From Termitidicoccus mucosus (GTDB taxonomy: Bacteria > Verrucomicrobiota > Verrucomicrobiia > Opitutales > Opitutaceae), in the NCBI RefSeq assembly GCF_038725785.1, contig NZ_CP109796.1, forward strand, positions 7,688,501 to 7,752,500: a stretch of 64,000 nucleotides of DNA. The letters are read 5' to 3'. Of this stretch, positions 59,913 through 64,000 are shown piece by piece. The stretch's first letter is position 1; every line of letters starts with the position of its first letter. The position numbers and the translations under genes are program-made. The notes beneath the pieces were generated by a model, which worked only from the letters and a program-made list of their open reading frames with translations, searched no databases and was not told the DNA's origin.

Positions 59913-61835
59913 ATGCCCACTGCTCCCGCCCTCGATTTTCGCAACACAAACGCTCTCTGGTGCTCCGTGCTCGCCGAGACCTTGCATCGTTGCGGCGTGC
60001 GGCACGCCGTGGTATCGCCCGGCTCGCGCTCGACGCCGCTCACGTTTGCCTTCGCGCGGCATGAGGGCATCGAGGCCATTCCCGTGCTCGACGAACGGTC
60101 GGCGGGATTTTTCGCGCTCGGTCTCGCCAAACAGCACGCGCGCCCCGTCGCGCTCGTCTGCACCTCGGGCACGGCGGCGGCGAATTATTTCCCGGCGGTC
60201 ATCGAGGCGCGCGAGAGCGGCGCGCCGCTTGTCGTCATCACCGCCGACCGTCCGCCCGAGATGCGCGAATGCGCCTCCGGCCAGACCATCGACCAGCAAA
60301 AGCTCTACGGCGCGCATGTGGTTTGGTATCACGAACTCGCCACCCCGGAGGCCACGCTCGAACGTCTCCGTTACCTGCGCCAGACTATCGCGCATGCCTG
60401 CGAACGCGCGCTCCATCCCGAGCCTGGTCCCGTGCACCTCAACGCGCCCTTTCGCGATCCGCTGCCACCGGTCGAGGACGGCAAAGTGTGCGCCGACGAA
60501 TGGCGTGAAAAAATCGGCGAGGAGTTTTTCGCGCATCTGGGTATGTTGCCTGGCATCGTGCGGAGTGGTTCCGGACCAAGTGACACGGGCGGCTCGCCCG
60601 TGTTGGATCGGGTGGCACGGGCGTCCCGTTCGTGCTTCGCGGAGCCGCCTTCCGAAAGCATGGGCGGGACGCCCATGCCACTCGCCCCGCATGGGCGGGA
60701 CGCCCATGCCACACAACCCACCCATACCCCCACGTCCACGCAACGCGGGCTCATCATCGCGGGCCCATTCACAGGCTGCGATCCCGCGGTCCATGCCGGC
60801 GCGCTCGCACGCCTCGCCGCGCAAACCGGCTGGCCCTTGCTTGCCGACGCGCTTTCTCCCGCCCGCCATCACGCGATGCCGCCGGAGGTCGTGCGCGTCT
60901 CCGCCTACGATGAAATCCTGCGCAATAAAAACCGCGCCCGCGAACTCACGCCGAAGTTCGTGCTCTGCGTCGGAGGCTGGCCGGTAAGCAAAATCCTCCG
61001 CTCCTGGCTGGACCAAACCCAGCCCGAAATCCTGCTTGCCGCCCCCACCGTCCGCAATCGCGATGCCCTCCACGGACGCACCCGCCACCTCGCCAGCGCG
61101 CTCGGCGCGGAGCTGGATTGTAACCTAATGGGTTATAATGACACCTCTGCCTCCGTCGCCACGACCGCCGCGTATCGCGACGCATGGCGACGCGCCGAGA
61201 CTGACGCCCGGGCCGTCCTCGACGCGGAACTCGACGCCATCGCTCCCGGCGACCTTTTCGAACCCGGGGCCGTCTGGCTGCTCGCGCGCCATCTGCCTGA
61301 ATCGACGCCGCTGTTCGTCGCCAATTCGATGCCCGTGCGCGACGCGGACTGTTTCTGGCCCGCGAACGACCGCCGTGCGCGTTTTTATTTCAACCGCGGC
61401 GCCAACGGCATCGACGGCACGCTCTCGACCGCGCTCGGCATCGCGCACGGGAACTCCCGCCCGGCGGTGCTGCTCACCGGAGATCTTTCGCTGCTCCACG
61501 ATACCAACGGGTTTCTCATCGGCGGAAACGCGCGCTTCCGCGGCAGCCTGACCATCGTGCTCATCAACAATCAGGGCGGAGGCATTTTCGAGCATCTTCC
61601 CGTCGCGTCGTTCGAGCCGCCTTTCGAGGATTATTTCGCCACGCCGCAACAAGTCGATTTCGCCCGCCTTTGCGAGGCGCACGGCGCCGGGCACATTCTC
61701 ATCCGCGACTGGGCGCAATTCGCGCAACTGATCGCGGCGCTTCCGCCCGCCGGTGTGCGTGTGCTGGAAATTCGCACCAACCGCAAAGCCGACACCGCCC
61801 GCCGCAAGGCGCTGCTCGCCCGGGCCGGCGGATGA
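59913..61835 (+). CDS. menD: 2-succinyl-5-enolpyruvyl-6-hydroxy-3-cyclohexene-1-carboxylate synthase
   Basis: 640 aa, longer than the usual 550-580 because of in-frame inserts. ThDP-enzyme fold: VVSPGSRSTPLTFAFA (about 38), IPVLDERSAGFFALGLAK with the ThDP Glu, TSGTAAANYFPAVIEA, then in the C-terminal domain FNRGANGIDGTLSTALGIA, the cofactor motif GDLSLLHDTNGFL (about 522) and INNQGGGIFEHLP. It joins isochorismate and 2-oxoglutarate in menaquinone synthesis. Residues about 222-275 (TGGSPVL, MGGTPMP, HGRDAHATQ) come from palindromic elements, and about 403-410 (CNLMGYN) from another palindrome. The core motifs are intact, so the enzyme should work. Confidence 0.94.
   Translation: MPTAPALDFRNTNALWCSVLAETLHRCGVRHAVVSPGSRSTPLTFAFARHEGIEAIPVLDERSAGFFALGLAKQHARPVALVCTSGTAAANYFPAVIEARESGAPLVVITADRPPEMRECASGQTIDQQKLYGAHVVWYHELATPEATLERLRYLRQTIAHACERALHPEPGPVHLNAPFRDPLPPVEDGKVCADEWREKIGEEFFAHLGMLPGIVRSGSGPSDTGGSPVLDRVARASRSCFAEPPSESMGGTPMPLAPHGRDAHATQPTHTPTSTQRGLIIAGPFTGCDPAVHAGALARLAAQTGWPLLADALSPARHHAMPPEVVRVSAYDEILRNKNRARELTPKFVLCVGGWPVSKILRSWLDQTQPEILLAAPTVRNRDALHGRTRHLASALGAELDCNLMGYNDTSASVATTAAYRDAWRRAETDARAVLDAELDAIAPGDLFEPGAVWLLARHLPESTPLFVANSMPVRDADCFWPANDRRARFYFNRGANGIDGTLSTALGIAHGNSRPAVLLTGDLSLLHDTNGFLIGGNARFRGSLTIVLINNQGGGIFEHLPVASFEPPFEDYFATPQQVDFARLCEAHGAGHILIRDWAQFAQLIAALPPAGVRVLEIRTNRKADTARRKALLARAGG
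60582..60712. repeat. cluster of palindromic elements in frame inside menD
   Basis: ACACGGGC / GCCCGTGT (60584-60604) and two copies of CATGGGC-GGGAC-GCCCATG (60659-60678 and 60689-60708). The same units occur in menF. The encoded inserts lie between the first and second domains. Confidence 0.8.
61119..61139. repeat. 21-bp in-frame palindrome, menD copy
   Basis: TTGTAACC, TAATG, GGTTATAA: matches the GH36 copy at 11546 in all but one base. Translated in different frames in the two genes. Confidence 0.65.
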
Positions 61836-61849
61836 AGTGACGCGCAAAA

Positions 61850-62064
61850 TAGCACGGGCATTCCTGTCTGTGCCGGTCTGCGACGACGGCAAAGCCGCAC
61901 ATTATAGTATTTTCTTTCAACATTGGCCCAAATGGTAGGGCGAGGCGTCCCTGCCGAGCCGCGGCTCAGCCGGAGGCTTCGCCCTACCGGCGCTGCCGCG
62001 CCAATATTAAATGAAAAAATTATATCAAACCGTATAAACCGAACAGACAGGAATGCCTGTGCTA
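61850..62064. repeat. composite palindromic (REPIN/MITE-like) element
   Basis: 22-bp terminal inverted repeats with one mismatch (61850-61871 and 62043-62064, starting TAGCAC and containing GGCATTCCTGTCTG) enclose a second palindrome GGTAGGGCGA / TCGCCCTACC (61934-61988) and AT-rich arms around ATTGGC / GCCAAT. It fills almost the whole gap between menD and the GH106-like gene. No ORF lies inside. Confidence 0.7.
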
Positions 62065-62076
62065 CCTGGTCGCGCG

Positions 62077-64000
62077 TCAGCGTGTTTCGCTGGCGATTTT
62101 TGTATAAACGAGCCGCATTTCTCCAATCAGCCCGGATGGCAGCGGGCCGTATTTCCACGGGAAATAATCTCCGGGCTTGATCGTGGCCGGATCGGGATAA
62201 TGCGTCTGCATCGAGTTGGCCCACGTGAGGCGCCCGCCCTCGGGGAGCGTGGCATCGTAAAGGCAGCGGTTCACCCACGTGTTGGCCACCGTGATGGCGA
62301 GCGTGTTTTTGCCCTTTTTTATATAATCGGTAACATCGAGCTTGTAGGGCGGACGCCAGAGCGTGCCGACGGATTTGCCGTTGACCGACACTTCGGCGAC
62401 TTCGCAGACCTGGTCGATTTCGAGATAAACACGGATGCCGGCGGCGAGGTCTGACGCGGGGATGTCGAGATCCTTTGTATAAACCGCCGCGCCGGAATAA
62501 TGCTTCACTCCGGGCTCGGAGTTTTCCGTCCACGAGACGAGCTTTCCGAATTGCCGCGGTCCGGCCGGCGCGCCCCATTTGGCGTCGAAGGTGACCGTGA
62601 AGGGACCGGGGATGGATTTCGGCGCGGGAACGGCGTCTGCCGCCAAAACAACTTTCGAGCCGCCCGCCTTTTCGATTTCCAGTTTTCCGGGCGATGTGAA
62701 TTCGGCGGCGAGCCTGCCGTCGCGCGTCACAAAAAGGCGCGGCCCGGCGGATTTTGTCCGGGCTCCGGCGGTTTCTGCGGGGTTGGCCCGCAAAACAAGC
62801 CCGCCGGCGGGCTTGTCCGCAAGCGCGGCGATTTCGGGCGCGGACAGCGCGGATTTTTCGAGCACAAAATTCTCCGCGCGCCCTTTGTATTCGGAGCGGA
62901 TGACGGCGGGCGGGTGCACGATGCGACCGGAAGATTTCGCGGCGACGGCGACCTGTTTTCCGTTTATATACAAAGCAGGCGTGTTGTTTTTATAGACCAC
63001 GGCAACCTGCGTGTTGTCCGCCACGGGCCGGTCCCAGACGATGATGCTGTTGAGGTAGCCCGAGCCGTGCTCGAAGACGGCCACGGAGTTGCGCCCGACG
63101 CTCAGGCCGGCGCAGGCGTGCCGGTGGTCGTTTATCTTCAAGTGCATCTGTTCGGGATAGAGCACGAAATTTTCGTTGCCGCCTCCTCCGGGGGCGATGC
63201 CGGCCGCGGCGGCCTGCGTGAGCTTGCGGTCGCCCGCCGGGGAAACCGTGACGGCGAAGGTGAAGTCGCCCGATATTTTGGTGTTGTCGATCGGACCGGC
63301 GGAGGGCGTTTCGAGGATGTAGCCCGAGGACTTGCCCTTGTAGGAGGGGCGGATGGCGGCGGGCGGATGCACGATGCGGCCCGAGGGTTTCGCGGCGGCG
63401 GCGACTTGTTTTCCGTTTATATATAAAGTGGGAGTGTTGTTTTTATAGACCACGGCGACCTGTGTGTCTTCCGCCACGGGCCGGTCCCAGACGATGATGC
63501 TGTTGAAGTAGCCGGCGCCGTGCTCGAAGACGGCGATGGAATTTTTGCCCACGCTCAGGCCCGCGGCGGCGTGCCGGCCGTCTTTCAGTTTCTCGTGAAT
63601 GGGCTCCGGGTAGAGGACAAAGTTCTCGTTGCCGCCCATGCCCGGGCAGATGCCGGACGACGCGGCCTGCGTGATCTTGCGGTCGCCCGCCGGGGAAACC
63701 GTGACGGCGAAGGTGAAATCGCCGGTGATTTTTGCGTTGTCGACGACGCCTTCAACGGAGGGCTTCGGGAAAACCTCGCCGCCATCGGAAATGATTTTCA
63801 CGGCGGCGGGCGGCGGCGTTTTGTTTTCAATATTATTTTGAAATACCACAAAAACGCCTTCGAGTTTCCCAAGCGAGAGCGGGATGCGGGTGCAGCCGTC
63901 TTCCTCGACGGCGGCGGGGACGGGCTCGGTCTTTCCGCTTTCGGGATGCCAGAGGGAGGCGGCCTTGCCGGTGACGCGGAAGGACATGATGCCGGAGCGG
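62077..64000 (-). CDS. GH106-like alpha-L-rhamnosidase, C-terminal part, with two LamG-like inserts
   Basis: The frame is open through the right edge (RSGIMSFRVTGK), so the Met at 63987 is internal and the N-terminal catalytic part is outside. The visible start, SFRVTGKAASLWHPESGK, and the end (GPFTVTFDAKWGAPAG, LVSWTENSEPGVKHYSGAAV, VCEVAEVSVNGKSVGTLWRPP) are the C-terminal region of GH106-type rhamnosidases. Between them are two consecutive LamG-like units of about 140 residues (DFTFAVTVSPAGDRK, GLSVGKNSIAVFEHG, VAVVYKNNTPTLYINGKQV) that are nearly identical to each other even at DNA level. It probably removes rhamnose from pectin-like glycans; the inserts may bind carbohydrate. Confidence 0.8.
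   Translation of the reverse strand, partial: RSGIMSFRVTGKAASLWHPESGKTEPVPAAVEEDGCTRIPLSLGKLEGVFVVFQNNIENKTPPPAAVKIISDGGEVFPKPSVEGVVDNAKITGDFTFAVTVSPAGDRKITQAASSGICPGMGGNENFVLYPEPIHEKLKDGRHAAAGLSVGKNSIAVFEHGAGYFNSIIVWDRPVAEDTQVAVVYKNNTPTLYINGKQVAAAAKPSGRIVHPPAAIRPSYKGKSSGYILETPSAGPIDNTKISGDFTFAVTVSPAGDRKLTQAAAAGIAPGGGGNENFVLYPEQMHLKINDHRHACAGLSVGRNSVAVFEHGSGYLNSIIVWDRPVADNTQVAVVYKNNTPALYINGKQVAVAAKSSGRIVHPPAVIRSEYKGRAENFVLEKSALSAPEIAALADKPAGGLVLRANPAETAGARTKSAGPRLFVTRDGRLAAEFTSPGKLEIEKAGGSKVVLAADAVPAPKSIPGPFTVTFDAKWGAPAGPRQFGKLVSWTENSEPGVKHYSGAAVYTKDLDIPASDLAAGIRVYLEIDQVCEVAEVSVNGKSVGTLWRPPYKLDVTDYIKKGKNTLAITVANTWVNRCLYDATLPEGGRLTWANSMQTHYPDPATIKPGDYFPWKYGPLPSGLIGEMRLVYTKIASETR

Overview
The window reads as about 64 kb of a high-GC Gram-negative chromosome, most likely a Verrucomicrobiota member of the Opitutaceae type. 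This is inferred from the mix of a TonB receptor whose mature end carries a VVMMNPFEV-type box, a porin, an autotransporter, many exported glycan-degrading enzymes, and giant IPT/NHL exoproteins ending in Gly-rich + hydrophobic + Arg tails. No rRNA or marker phylogeny is present, so the assignment stays provisional.

Region 1 (1-47.7 kb) is a very large glycan-utilisation locus. On the minus strand, reading right to left: an IPT/NHL exoprotein (38917-34217) followed by a small Cys-pair secreted protein; a sialate-O-acetylesterase-like enzyme; a clan-A glycoside hydrolase plus a Tat-exported LamG protein; a 2858-residue exoenzyme combining a GDSL esterase, a glycoside hydrolase, IPT domains and an NHL propeller; a GDSL-heparinase fusion coupled to a GH36 alpha-galactosidase; a four-gene operon (glycoside hydrolase, GPH-type sugar symporter, double-Rossmann FAD oxidoreductase, GH2 enzyme); and the start of a porin. 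On the plus strand: an FAD oxidoreductase / GH37-like / alginate-lyase operon, a LacI-family regulator, a TonB receptor with a clear terminator, and a GH105 / pyruvyl-transferase / GH105 operon. A short palindrome, TTACGTAA (or a one-base variant), stands in nine intergenic positions upstream of almost all these units, including the LacI gene itself. I read it as the operator of a local regulon.

Region 2 (47.7-51.4 kb) is a decayed mobile zone: a broken PL8 lyase gene, three tiny overlapping ORFs, an IS4-like transposase remnant and a tyrosine recombinase whose C-terminal tail is read from the antisense strand of that remnant.

Region 3 (51.5-61.8 kb) is housekeeping-like: a GT1 glycosyltransferase, metG, menF and menD. 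An autotransporter and a divergent XRE regulator with two matching palindromes sit between the two men genes. A partial GH106-like rhamnosidase with two near-identical LamG-like inserts closes the window.

Several families of short palindromic elements are scattered in intergenic gaps and also lie in frame inside coding genes (GDSL-heparinase, GH36, menF, menD, autotransporter). In two cases they supply the stop codon.
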